NCBI RefSeq assembly: GCF_900172265.1
Contig: NZ_FWFK01000001.1
Span: 558,001 to 622,000, forward strand
Direction of reading: 5' to 3'
Length of the DNA stretch: 64,000 bases
Source of the DNA: Roseivivax jejudonensis
Lineage (GTDB): Bacteria > Pseudomonadota > Alphaproteobacteria > Rhodobacterales > Rhodobacteraceae
The position numbers and the translations under genes are program-made. How positions within the stretch are numbered: position 1 is the first letter of the stretch; every line of letters starts with the position of its first letter. This document shows positions 18,204 to 25,969 of this stretch, in pieces. Below the pieces are notes generated by a model. That model worked only from the letters and a program-made list of their open reading frames with translations, was not told the DNA's origin and searched no databases.

Positions 18204-18962
18204 TCAGCCGATGCGGAAGCTGTCGCCGAGATAGACCCGCCGAACGTTCTCGTTGCGCACCACCTCGTCAGGCGTGCCGGACATGAGCACCTGCCCGTCG
18301 TGCAGGATGTAGGCGCGATCCACGATCTCGAGCGTTTCGCGCACGTTGTGGTCGGTGATGAGAACGCCGATCCCGCGTTTGCGCAGATCGGCGACAAGCG
18401 CGCGGATGTCGCCAACGCTGATGGGATCGACGCCCGCGAACGGCTCGTCGAGCAGCAGGTATTTCGGATCGGCCGCAAGGCAGCGTGCGATCTCGACGCG
18501 CCGGCGCTCGCCGCCCGACAGCGCCAGCGCCGGGGCCCGGCGCAGATGCTCGATCGAGAACTCGCTCAGCAATTCCTCGAGCCGACGGCGACGCGCATGC
18601 CCCTCGCCCACCGAAATCTCGAGGATCGACAGGATGTTGTCCTCGACGGACAGGCCGCGAAAGATCGACATCTCCTGCGGCAGGTAGCCGATTCCCATCC
18701 GCGCCCGGCGATACATCGGCAGGTAGGTCGCGTCGCGCCCATCGATCAGGACCTGCCCGCCCTCGGGATTCACGAGGCCCGCGATGGCGTAGAAACTGGT
18801 TGTCTTGCCCGACCCGTTCGGCCCGAGCAGCGCCACGACCTCGCCGCGGTCGAGCGACAGGGACACGTCGCGGATCACCACCTTCTTGCGGTAGCTCTTA
18901 CGCAGATGGCTGACCTGCAGGCCGTGCGGCCCCTCCGCCACGCTCAGACGCTGATCCGCCAT
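18204..18962 (-). CDS. lptB: LPS export ABC transporter ATP-binding protein
   Basis: ATPase that powers the LptB2FG extractor, moving lipopolysaccharide from the inner membrane to the Lpt bridge. The 252 residues contain Walker A ([18 protein letters not shown]), the Q-loop region [13 protein letters not shown], the ABC signature [14 protein letters not shown], Walker B ([12 protein letters not shown]) and the switch His in [10 protein letters not shown]. It starts one base after the lptA stop codon, in the order lptC-lptA-lptB. LptF and LptG are not in the window. Confidence 0.96.
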   Translation of the reverse strand: MADQRLSVAEGPHGLQVSHLRKSYRKKVVIRDVSLSLDRGEVVALLGPNGSGKTTSFYAIAGLVNPEGGQVLIDGRDATYLPMYRRARMGIGYLPQEMSIFRGLSVEDNILSILEISVGEGHARRRRLEELLSEFSIEHLRRAPALALSGGERRRVEIARCLAADPKYLLLDEPFAGVDPISVGDIRALVADLRKRGIGVLITDHNVRETLEIVDRAYILHDGQVLMSGTPDEVVRNENVRRVYLGDSFRIG

Positions 18963-18963
18963 C

Positions 18964-19506
18964 TCACTCGGACCCGCCGGAGGCCGCGTCGGACGGTTGC
19001 AGGACGGTCCGAACGCGGCCGTCCATCTGCGCGCGGCCCGTGTCGAGGTCGACCACCATGCGCTCGGACGACAGGGCGTTGTCGCCCTGTGTCAGAAGGA
19101 CATTGCCCATCATCTCGACGGTGCCGGCATCGATGTCGTAATCGGCGCTCTCGGCCTCGGCCGCCTCCTCGCCGGACACGAGCGTGACGCCGCCGCTGGC
19201 CTCGAGCCGCTGGATCCGGCCGGCCTGTTCGGCATAGACGACGAGGACGCGCGGCGCGGCGAGGCGCATCTCTCCCTGGCCGATCACCACGTCGCCCGTG
19301 TAGAGCGCGGTGCCGTCCGACTGGTTCACCTCGAGCTGGTCGGCGCTGATCTCCACCGGGAGCGAACTATCCTGCCGCATGCCGCCAAAGGCGACCTCGG
19401 CCCCCTGCGCCGCGGCGCGTGTCGCCAGCGTCGCGGACCCTGCCACGATCACGGCGGCCGGCCCGGCCGCGAACAGCGCGGCGGCGCATGTCAGCGCGCG
19501 GATCAT
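18964..19506 (-). CDS. lptA: LPS transport periplasmic protein LptA (OstA-like)
   Basis: Periplasmic beta-jellyroll protein forming the bridge that carries LPS across the periplasm. The 180 residues start with a signal peptide ([20 protein letters not shown], cleavage near ATRAAAQG). The OstA-like repeat region follows: [20 protein letters not shown], then [40 protein letters not shown] and [19 protein letters not shown]. The start at 19506 is chosen over a longer frame that would overlap lptC and destroy the signal peptide. It lies 19 bases after lptC. Confidence 0.93.
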   Translation of the reverse strand: MIRALTCAAALFAAGPAAVIVAGSATLATRAAAQGAEVAFGGMRQDSSLPVEISADQLEVNQSDGTALYTGDVVIGQGEMRLAAPRVLVVYAEQAGRIQRLEASGGVTLVSGEEAAEAESADYDIDAGTVEMMGNVLLTQGDNALSSERMVVDLDTGRAQMDGRVRTVLQPSDAASGGSE

Positions 19507-19525
19507 GTCGGGTCCCCTGTTGTGC

Positions 19526-20152
19526 TCACGGCTCGTATACCACGTCCACGCCGTCCGTGAAGAGCAGCCGCACATCTCCCGCGGTCGCGCCCTCGCTGCC
19601 GATCTCCTCGATCCGCATGCCGCCGGCGCGCAGCGTGCCGGCCGGGCCGACCCCCGACACCGGCGTGTCGCTCTCGACCGCGATCCGGCTCATCGCCGCC
19701 TGAAGCCGGTCGGTCTCGAGCGTGTAGCCGCGTGACGACCGTATGGTCACGCCGCCCGACAGCCGGACGAGATCCTCGGCATCGGCGAGCCTCGCCTCCG
19801 GTGCCGCAAGGTCGATGCGACTGCCGTCCTCGAATTCCATCGCCGCCTCGAGCCTGTCGGCCACGATCGTGGCGTCGTCACCGTCCTCGGGCCGCGCGCT
19901 CGCGGCGGTCATGCGAAGCGTCGCGCCGCTGTCGGTGGTCCCGGAATAACTCGGCTCGCTCACCATCTGGGATGCGCGCCCGGCGAGGTCGCGGGCAGTG
20001 GCGACCGGGATGTTGGACGTCGGGTCCGAGCTTCGCGCGAACAGGAATATCGTCGACAACAGGGCGAGCGCGACAAGCGGCAGAAGAAGCTTCAACCAGG
20101 CGACGATGCGCGAGTAGGACCCGGTGGAGCGTGTCGCCATCGCCATGCTCAT
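19526..20152 (-). CDS. lptC: LPS export system periplasmic protein LptC
   Basis: A bitopic inner-membrane protein of 208 residues that receives LPS from LptB2FG and passes it to LptA. One N-terminal transmembrane segment (WLKLLLPLVALALLSTIFLF, residues about 18-37) is followed by the periplasmic domain with VATARDLAGRASQMVSEPSY and MEFEDGSRIDLAAPEARL. The ATG at 20152 overlaps the stop of the upstream rnd gene as ATGA, which supports this start over the in-frame ATGs at 20146 and 20140. Confidence 0.9.
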   Translation of the reverse strand: MSMAMATRSTGSYSRIVAWLKLLLPLVALALLSTIFLFARSSDPTSNIPVATARDLAGRASQMVSEPSYSGTTDSGATLRMTAASARPEDGDDATIVADRLEAAMEFEDGSRIDLAAPEARLADAEDLVRLSGGVTIRSSRGYTLETDRLQAAMSRIAVESDTPVSGVGPAGTLRAGGMRIEEIGSEGATAGDVRLLFTDGVDVVYEP

Positions 20153-20763
20153 GAATGAGCGAAAATGTCGGTGTCCGGCCACCCGGCAAGGTCGAGCCGC
20201 GCGCGCATCGGCAGGAAGTCCCAGCAGGCCTGCGCCATCCCGGTGCGGCCCTCGCGATCCAGCATGCCGTCGAGGGCGTCCTTCAACCGATGGAGGTGGA
20301 GCACGTCGGACGCCGCGTAGTCGCGCTGCGCCTCGCTCAGGGTCTCCGCCCCCCAGTCCGAGCTCTGCTGTTGCTTGGACACGTCGATGCCCAGCAGCTC
20401 CTGCAACAGGACCTTGAGCCCGTGCCGGTCGGTGTAGGTCCGCACGAGGCGGCTCGCGATCTTGGTGCACGCCACCGGCGCCGTCTCGACCCCGAAGGTG
20501 TGCAGCAGAACCGCGATATCGAAGCGGCCGAAGTGAAACAGCTTGAGGCACTCGGGATCCGCCAGCAGCCGCTCGAGATTGGGCGCCTGCGTCTGCCCCT
20601 GTGCGATCTGCACCAGGTGGGCATCTCCGTCGCCCGACGACAGTTGCACAACGCACAGCCGGTCGCGATGCGGGTTCAGGCCCATCGTCTCGCAGTCGAT
20701 CGCGACCACGGGCCCGAGGTCGAGACCGTCGGGAAGGTCATTCTGGTGCAGATGTGTCGCCAT
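20149..20763 (-). CDS. Ribonuclease D-like 3'-5' exonuclease
   Basis: A 204-residue protein consisting only of the DEDD exonuclease domain. ExoI is VVAIDCETMGLNP, with Asp and Glu as metal ligands. ExoII is HFGRFDIAVL. ExoIII is the late segment RDYAASDVLHLHRL. It lacks the HRDC domains of full-length RNase D (about 370 residues), as is common for the short alphaproteobacterial versions. It is the first gene of the rnd-lptC-lptA-lptB cluster, coupled to lptC by an ATGA overlap. Confidence 0.9.
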   Translation of the reverse strand: MATHLHQNDLPDGLDLGPVVAIDCETMGLNPHRDRLCVVQLSSGDGDAHLVQIAQGQTQAPNLERLLADPECLKLFHFGRFDIAVLLHTFGVETAPVACTKIASRLVRTYTDRHGLKVLLQELLGIDVSKQQQSSDWGAETLSEAQRDYAASDVLHLHRLKDALDGMLDREGRTGMAQACWDFLPMRARLDLAGWPDTDIFAHS

Positions 20764-21700
20764 GCCGTGCCCTTGTCGCCCGTTCTTTTGGCAGATAGCC
20801 AGCGGATGACGCGGTGACAAGGCGACGTCGGAGTGTCCACGCCTGCGGCAGGACGCCCGGCCGGGTCGGGCGAGGTCCCGGAAGGTGTCGGAAATGGGGC
20901 AAAGCCGGAAATGTGCCGGGGCGATTCGGGCAGATTCCGGCCGAATTAAGGCTTGCATGCCGGCAAAAGGCCGCTTCTCCGCCCAAATTGAAACACTTCG
21001 TGAAGATTCGGATGCACCTCCAACGTGTCAGAGCGGCGGCTCCGACATCGCTTTGACGGCGCCCGCGGCAGGGGACCCAGACCGCGCGTGAGACGGGATT
21101 TTCGCTGTCTGCAAAGGCCGCCGATTGTTTCCTCTACGGCAATAGCCAGCAACCCGGCTCGATCCGGGGACACCACGTATCGCTGTCTTCGGCGCACAAC
21201 ACCCACACGGCGCGATATCGGCACAACCCTCCGGTGCATTTCGCGTCGCTTTGTTTCCTCTTTTGCCACGCGCCATGATACAATCTGCGTTAGTCCTATC
21301 GCGGAAATGACGCATCCGCGGCGTGTATATTTCCGGTCCGCTTCGGCCGCCTCCGTACGGTCATGCGACACCGCCCACGCCACCGCGTTTTCCCGCAGAG
21401 GATGAAACGCTGTGAGGCACATTGACTAAATTTGGCCTCATTTGCACAACTTAGGCATCGGGCAGTGGCCCGGTTTTGATAATGGATTTCATCTCGGCAC
21501 TCAGGGGGCTGGTGCTTTTTGACAAGTGGGAGTGGGTGCGACAGCGACCTGACGCGCACGATCTGACGATCACGTGACATTGCCGCAGACCGGCCGGAGC
21601 GCCGTCACGCCGCACCCCGTGCGGTGAACGGTAATTTCGTGTCTTACGAGAATTGCGCGCGTATGGCGACGACGCGTCCACGCTGCCTCTGGAGGGCATC
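20764..21700. other. 0.94-kb intergenic region without a supported gene
   Basis: Lies between rnd (minus) and the sugar transferase gene (plus). Base composition is visibly lower in GC than the flanks, especially 21100-21560, and no frame has a credible start plus protein signature. Structures seen: hairpin CGCGGA (21300-21305) with TCCGCG (21315-21320), and a TACAAT box (21279-21284) that could be a -10 element without a good -35. It could hold a long regulated leader or a small RNA. Confidence 0.6.
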
Positions 21701-22390
21701 GTGACACTTCAATTCAGGCCGCCCGCCCAAACCGCCAGAGAGCTGGACACGCTCGTCGCGGACCTTTTCCTCCCCGGTCCCACCGCGGCCTATCGCGACG
21801 GTTTCAAGCGCGTCCTCGACATCGCGATCGTGCTGCTCGCCGCGATCCCGGTCCTGCTGGCGCTCGCTCCGATCCTCGCCGCGATCGCCGTCGACGGCGG
21901 CTCTCCGTTCTACCGGCAGCGCCGGATTGGCCGCAACGGCCGCATCTTCGGCATGTGGAAGCTGCGCAGCATGGTGCCGGACGCCGAGAGCCGGCTGGAG
22001 GCGCATCTCGAGGCGGATCCGGCCGCGCGGATGGAGTGGACGGTGTCGCAGAAGCTGCGCAACGACCCCCGTATCACCCCGATCGGCCGCATCATCCGCA
22101 AGACCTCGATCGACGAGCTGCCGCAGCTCTGGAACGTGCTGGTCGGTGACATGTCCCTTGTCGGGCCGCGCCCGATGATGGTGAACCAGCGCGACCTCTA
22201 CCCCGGCACCGCCTACTACGCGCTGCGCCCGGGGATCACAGGCTACTGGCAGACCGCCACCCGCAACGAGTCGAGCTTTGCGGAGCGCGCCTCCTACGAT
22301 CACGCCTACCTGCGCGACCTGTCGTTCCGGACCGATCTGAGGATCCTCGGCCGCACCGTGGGCGTCGTGCTGCACGGCACGGGCTGCTGA
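21701..22390 (+). CDS. Initiating sugar-phosphate transferase (bacterial sugar transferase family)
   Basis: A monotopic phosphoglycosyltransferase of 229 residues that starts polysaccharide assembly by moving a sugar 1-phosphate to undecaprenyl phosphate. One N-terminal hydrophobic segment (IAIVLLAAIPVLLALAPILA) is followed by the cytoplasmic core: SPFYRQRRIGRNGRIFGMWK, then KLRSMVPDAESRLEA, the catalytic Asp-Glu pair in KTSIDELPQLWNVL, and GDMSLVGPRP. The GTG at 21701 is chosen because GGAGGG lies 4 bases ahead; an ATG at 21653 is in frame but has no such site. It is alone here, with the other glycan genes 5 kb upstream. It may initiate the same polymer, which is inference. Confidence 0.92.
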   Translation: MTLQFRPPAQTARELDTLVADLFLPGPTAAYRDGFKRVLDIAIVLLAAIPVLLALAPILAAIAVDGGSPFYRQRRIGRNGRIFGMWKLRSMVPDAESRLEAHLEADPAARMEWTVSQKLRNDPRITPIGRIIRKTSIDELPQLWNVLVGDMSLVGPRPMMVNQRDLYPGTAYYALRPGITGYWQTATRNESSFAERASYDHAYLRDLSFRTDLRILGRTVGVVLHGTGC

Positions 22391-22402
22391 GGCGCCGCTG
22401 CC

Positions 22403-22966
22403 TCAGGCCGGGGCGCGCGCGATGCGGCGGGCGTCCGCCACGCTCCGCAACTGCCCCATGAGGTCATCGACGAGCTTGGCCGCCTGCGCGTCGTTCAGCC
22501 GGCCGTCGTCGGTCCATTTCGATCCCGTCTGCCGCACGAACACCTCGGGCCCCGGCAACAGGTATGGCCGGAACGGCGTCAGGCAGAGCCGGGCCATGTT
22601 CTGGGCCCGCTCGCCCCCGGCCGCGCCGGCCGCGGCCGACATCAGTGCGACGGGCTTGTCGCGCCACGGGTTGCCCTCGGTCCGGCTGATCCAGTCGAGC
22701 GCGTTCTTCAGGACGCCCGAGATCCCCTTGTTGTATTCCGGCGTGCAGACGATCACAGCGTCGGCGCGGCCGACGAGATCCGACAGCGCCTGCACCTTCG
22801 CCGGGATCCCGGCATCCTCCACGTCGCCGTTGTAGATCGGCAGGTCGAGGTCGCCCGCCTCGAACGTGGCGGGCCCGAACCGCCGGACGGCTTCGGACAG
22901 AAGAAGACGGTTGGTCGACGCGGCGCGCAGCGAACCGCACAGTCCCGCAAGGACGAGATCGGACAT
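22403..22966 (-). CDS. NADPH-dependent FMN reductase family protein
   Basis: A 187-residue flavodoxin-fold oxidoreductase (ChrR/YieF/azoreductase-like). The FMN-binding loop is GSLRAASTNRLLL near the N-terminus, followed by the family signatures DLPIYNGDVE and CTPEYNKGISGVLKNALDW. It is cytoplasmic, reducing flavin, quinone or other small acceptors with NAD(P)H; the natural substrate is not predictable. It is convergent with the sugar transferase gene, with 12 bases between stops. Confidence 0.88.
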   Translation of the reverse strand: MSDLVLAGLCGSLRAASTNRLLLSEAVRRFGPATFEAGDLDLPIYNGDVEDAGIPAKVQALSDLVGRADAVIVCTPEYNKGISGVLKNALDWISRTEGNPWRDKPVALMSAAAGAAGGERAQNMARLCLTPFRPYLLPGPEVFVRQTGSKWTDDGRLNDAQAAKLVDDLMGQLRSVADARRIARAPA

Positions 22967-23003
22967 GATGTCTCTCCCCGGTGGCTGAATTCGCGCAAGA
23001 CCT

Positions 23004-23044
23004 GATGCAAAAGGGCGCCGCGGCAAGCCGCGACGCCCTGCATC
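23004..23044 (-). terminator. Terminator after the OmpA-family lipoprotein gene
   Basis: On the minus strand, a strong stem (GGGCG and CGCGGC at 23013-23024 pairing with 23027-23038, one mismatch) is followed by TTTT (23011-23008). An additional GATGCA/TGCATC pair encloses the stem. It ends 18 bases after the stop at 23063. Confidence 0.8.
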
Positions 23045-23062
23045 GTCCATTGGTGCCCGCGA

Positions 23063-23737
23063 TCAGGCGTTGGGCAGGATCACGATCTCCACCCGGCGGT
23101 TCTGCTGACGGCCCTCGGGCGTCAGGTTCGACGCGACAGGCTGATCCTCACCGCGGCCGATCGCCTGAATCCGGCCCGAGGACACGCCGTTGGCGACGAG
23201 GATCCCCGACACCGACTGCGCGCGGCGCTGCGACAGGTCGTAGTTGTACGACGCGTCGCCGGTGTTGTCGGTGTGGCCGATCACCTGGATCGTCTGGTTC
23301 GGGTACTGCGACAGGTTGCCGGCGACGGCGCGCAGGTCGCCCTGGATCGACGACGACACCTGAGCGCTGTCGGTGGCAAACAGGATGTTCTGCGGCAGCG
23401 TCACGATCAGACGGTCGCCGGTGTTGCGCACGTCGATCTGGCTGTTGCCGACCGAATTGCGCAGCTCGGCCGCCTGCTTGTCGAGTTCGTTGCCGACGAG
23501 CGCGCCGGCACCGCCGCCGATCAGCGCGCCGGCCGCAGCGTTCGCGCGCCGCTCCTCGGCATCGTTGCCGAGAGCCGCACCCGCGATGGCACCGAGGCCC
23601 GCACCGATCAGCGCGCCCTGCTGGGTGTTGCGGCGCGGGTTGTTCGGGTCGTTCAGGCCGCCCATTTGTTCGGTGCAGCCGGCGACGGCGAGCATCGCGG
23701 CGGAGGCGAGAAGAAGGGACGTTCGAGCGCGGAGCAT
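23063..23737 (-). CDS. OmpA-family outer-membrane lipoprotein
   Basis: A 224-residue lipoprotein. The signal sequence ends in the lipobox AVAGC (Cys about residue 21). A glycine-zipper segment follows (GALIGAGLGAIAGAALG, then AAAGALIGGGAGALVG, residues about 42-85). The C-terminal 110 residues form an OmpA peptidoglycan-binding domain (ILFATDSAQVSSSIQ, VIGHTDNTG, LSQRRAQSVSGIL, GRGEDQPVASN, NRRVEIVI). This YiaD-like layout anchors the outer membrane to the cell wall. It has its own terminator. Confidence 0.92.
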   Translation of the reverse strand: MLRARTSLLLASAAMLAVAGCTEQMGGLNDPNNPRRNTQQGALIGAGLGAIAGAALGNDAEERRANAAAGALIGGGAGALVGNELDKQAAELRNSVGNSQIDVRNTGDRLIVTLPQNILFATDSAQVSSSIQGDLRAVAGNLSQYPNQTIQVIGHTDNTGDASYNYDLSQRRAQSVSGILVANGVSSGRIQAIGRGEDQPVASNLTPEGRQQNRRVEIVILPNA

Positions 23738-23868
23738 GACTGTGCCTCGTGTGTTCGTTGTGGTGCGTCCCGCGACATGCGGGCTCGCCCGCCTGTATAG
23801 CCACCTGCCCGCGGTCAAGCGATAACAACGCGACGAAAACCGGCAAGACTCCGCCGACACCGATGGTG

Positions 23869-24729
23869 TCAGCCGTCTTCTCGCGCGGCCTCCCACGCCA
23901 GGATCGCGCGCTTGACGGGCAGACCCCAGTGATACCCCCCGAGCCCTCCGGATTTGCGCAGCGCCCGGTGACAGGGAATGAGAAAACTGACCGGGTTGCG
24001 CCCGACCGCCGTGCCGACCGCGCGCACGGCCTTCGGGTGGCCGATCGCGGCGGCGATCTCGGAATACGTGGTCACCTGGCCAGACGGGATCCGCATCAGC
24101 GCCTCCCACACCTTGATCTGGAAGGGCGCCCCGATCAGGAACAGCGGCGTTGGCGCCGCCGGGTCCGGTGCCGCGCCGAAGGCCGACAGGACCCACGGGC
24201 GCAGGCGGGCGGGCGCCTCGACGAAACGTGCCGAAGGCCAGCGCCCGGTCAGATCGGCGAAGGCCGCGTCGGCGCCCGCCTCGGCGGCAAAGGCGATGCC
24301 GCAGATCCCGCGCTCCGTCCCGGTGACGAGCGCCGGTCCGAACGGACTGTCGAACCAGCCCCACGCGATGTCGAGCCCGTCACCCGCACGCGCCCAGTCG
24401 CCCGGGCTCATCGCCTCCCACCGCAGGAACAGGTCGTGCAGGCGCGACGACCCCGACAGCCCGGTCGCGTGCGCCGTCTCCAGCGTGGTGAACCGCTCGG
24501 CCAGGAGCGCCTTGGCGTGCCCGAGCGTCAGGTATTGCTGGAACCGCTTGGGGCTGACTCCGGCCCATTCGGAAAAGACGCGCTGGAAATGCGCCGGGCT
24601 CATGTCCATCGCGGCGGCAAGGTCGTCGAGCCGCGCCTGCGGCCCCATCTCGTCGACGAGGTCGATCGCGCGGCGCATCACGTCGAAATGGTAGCGGCGG
24701 GTTTCGGGGATCGGGGTCTGGTCGGTCAT
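23869..24729 (-). CDS. Ada-like methylated-DNA-protein-cysteine methyltransferase with AraC-type HTH
   Basis: The 286-residue protein joins an AraC-type helix-turn-helix (LDDLAAAMDMSPAHFQRVFS, residues about 38-57, and SPKRFQQYLTLGHAKALL) to an O6-methylguanine-DNA methyltransferase domain. That domain has FQIKVWEALMRIPSGQVTTY, AVRAVGTAVGRNP and the active site IPCHR, whose Cys accepts the methyl group. Full Ada proteins also have an N-terminal zinc Cys4 domain, which is missing here, so it should repair O6-methylguanine and may bind DNA but would not sense methylphosphotriesters. AlkB, the partner in the adaptive response, is encoded 17 kb away. Confidence 0.9.
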   Translation of the reverse strand: MTDQTPIPETRRYHFDVMRRAIDLVDEMGPQARLDDLAAAMDMSPAHFQRVFSEWAGVSPKRFQQYLTLGHAKALLAERFTTLETAHATGLSGSSRLHDLFLRWEAMSPGDWARAGDGLDIAWGWFDSPFGPALVTGTERGICGIAFAAEAGADAAFADLTGRWPSARFVEAPARLRPWVLSAFGAAPDPAAPTPLFLIGAPFQIKVWEALMRIPSGQVTTYSEIAAAIGHPKAVRAVGTAVGRNPVSFLIPCHRALRKSGGLGGYHWGLPVKRAILAWEAAREDG

Positions 24730-24852
24730 GGCATGGGGTCCGATGCTGGCACGTGTCCCGTTCTACGGCAGGCCGCGCCGGTGGCGCGATCCGTTTCTTG
24801 CGGATTGGCGCCGTTAAGGCCCCTTTCAGGATATCATGTCAGATTGCGGCGC

Positions 24853-25308
24853 ATGTCGGTCCTTCGCTCCATCGCGGCGCTCCTCGCGCTTCTTCTGGCC
24901 GCCGCCTGCAACGTCCCCGCCCCGAGTCTGTCCGCGGGCCCGGCCCGCGCGCTGGCCGAGGGGCCGAGCCGCTTCCTGCTCTTTCGCCATGGCGACGCCG
25001 CCGATGTCATCCGCACGAGCGTGGAGCCGGCGCCTTCGACGCCCGCCGTCGCGCGCCGCGCCGGGCGCGCGGTCGCGCGCGCCACCGGCTGCGGGGTCGC
25101 GTGGATCCGGGGCGATGCGGCACAACTGCGCCTCGGCCTCGACTGTCCCGGACGGATCGCGCCGCGCCCGCCGGATCCGCCGCCCGAACTCGACTGCCTG
25201 GCGCTCGACCTCGACGCCCCGCCCGGCGCGGTCCACGGCGAACTCGGGCTCGACTGCGCAGGTCTCCCCGGCATCCGCGCCTCGGCGGCCGTGCCCCTCA
25301 GCCGCTGA
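24853..25308 (+). CDS. Small lipoprotein of unknown function
   Basis: A 151-residue product beginning MSVLRSIAALLALLLAAACN, with a clear lipobox (LAAAC, Cys about residue 19). The remainder contains SRFLLFRHGDAADVIRTSVE and Cys residues in GCGVAW, LDCPG, LDCLAL and LDCAGL, which could form disulfides. I recognise no family. Its 3' end overlaps the end of the convergent GNAT gene by 11 bases. Confidence 0.7.
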   Translation: MSVLRSIAALLALLLAAACNVPAPSLSAGPARALAEGPSRFLLFRHGDAADVIRTSVEPAPSTPAVARRAGRAVARATGCGVAWIRGDAAQLRLGLDCPGRIAPRPPDPPPELDCLALDLDAPPGAVHGELGLDCAGLPGIRASAAVPLSR

Positions 25309-25774
25309 TCCGGGCGCCGCCGCCCAGCGGCTTTTCGTAGAACACGCTTGATCCGTTCGCAGCGTAGCCGCCGAACGGGCCGCGCTGGCGATAGCCGCTT
25401 TGCGCGTAGAGCGCCCCTGCCGCCGCAAGCTTGTTGCCGGTCTCCAGTCGCAGCAGCGAAAAACCCTCCTCGCGCGCCACCGCCTCGACATGCAGCAGCA
25501 GTTTGCGCCCGAGGCCGAGCCCCCGCGCCTCCGGCGCCACGAACAGGGACTTCACCTCGCCGTACCCCGCGTGCCGCTGCAACGCGACGCAGCCCAGCAC
25601 CTCGGCCTCCGCCTCTGCCCCCCACAGCCGGACATCCGGCCCCGCGAGCGCGTCGAGATCGAGCATGTGATTTTCGTCAGCGGGAAACAGCGCGCACATC
25701 AACGCATGGCTCGCCTCGATAAGCGCCCGCACCGGCGGCGCATCGGGCGACATTGGCGCGATCCTGACGGACAT
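25298..25774 (-). CDS. GNAT family N-acetyltransferase
   Basis: A 158-residue acetyl-CoA-dependent acetyltransferase. Motif A is VKSLFVAPEARGLGLGRKLL, with the pyrophosphate-binding Q/RxxGxG/A pattern as RGLGLG. Motif B is the C-terminal ALYAQSGYRQRGPFGGY. The acceptor is unknown. It converges on the lipoprotein gene and is divergent from smc. Confidence 0.85.
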   Translation of the reverse strand: MSVRIAPMSPDAPPVRALIEASHALMCALFPADENHMLDLDALAGPDVRLWGAEAEAEVLGCVALQRHAGYGEVKSLFVAPEARGLGLGRKLLLHVEAVAREEGFSLLRLETGNKLAAAGALYAQSGYRQRGPFGGYAANGSSVFYEKPLGGGARISG

Positions 25775-25865
25775 CGCATTCCCCTACCCTTGACCCGAGT
25801 CAGAGCAAAGTCCGGCGATGCGCCATCCGTCAACCCCGCCAGCGCTTGCTCGATCGTCAATATCT

Positions 25866-25874
25866 TGTGGATAA
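25866..25874 (-). promoter_or_regulatory. Exact consensus DnaA box
   Basis: TGTGGATAA is the complement of the consensus R1 box TTATCCACA. It lies in the 195-base gap before smc. One such 9-mer is expected by chance about every 130 kb of double-stranded sequence, so function is uncertain. Confidence 0.4.
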
Positions 25875-25908
25875 TCGACGTGTCGATGCGACATCGTGGG
25901 AAAAGCCT

Positions 25909-25938
25909 TTGACACGGGGCCGGGTCGGCCGCCACATT
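25909..25938 (+). promoter_or_regulatory. Possible sigma-70 promoter of smc
   Basis: TTGACA (25909-25914) is followed by 18 bases and a poor -10 box, CACATT (25933-25938), 32 bases before the smc start. Only the -35 box is convincing. Confidence 0.35.
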
Positions 25939-25969
25939 ACGCATCGAGGCAGGTTCAAGGACGCGCACC

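Noticed and set aside
23738-23868. Promoter on the minus strand upstream of the OmpA lipoprotein (TTGACC and TATACA)
   Set aside because: The two boxes are only 13 bases apart, too close for a sigma-70 promoter.
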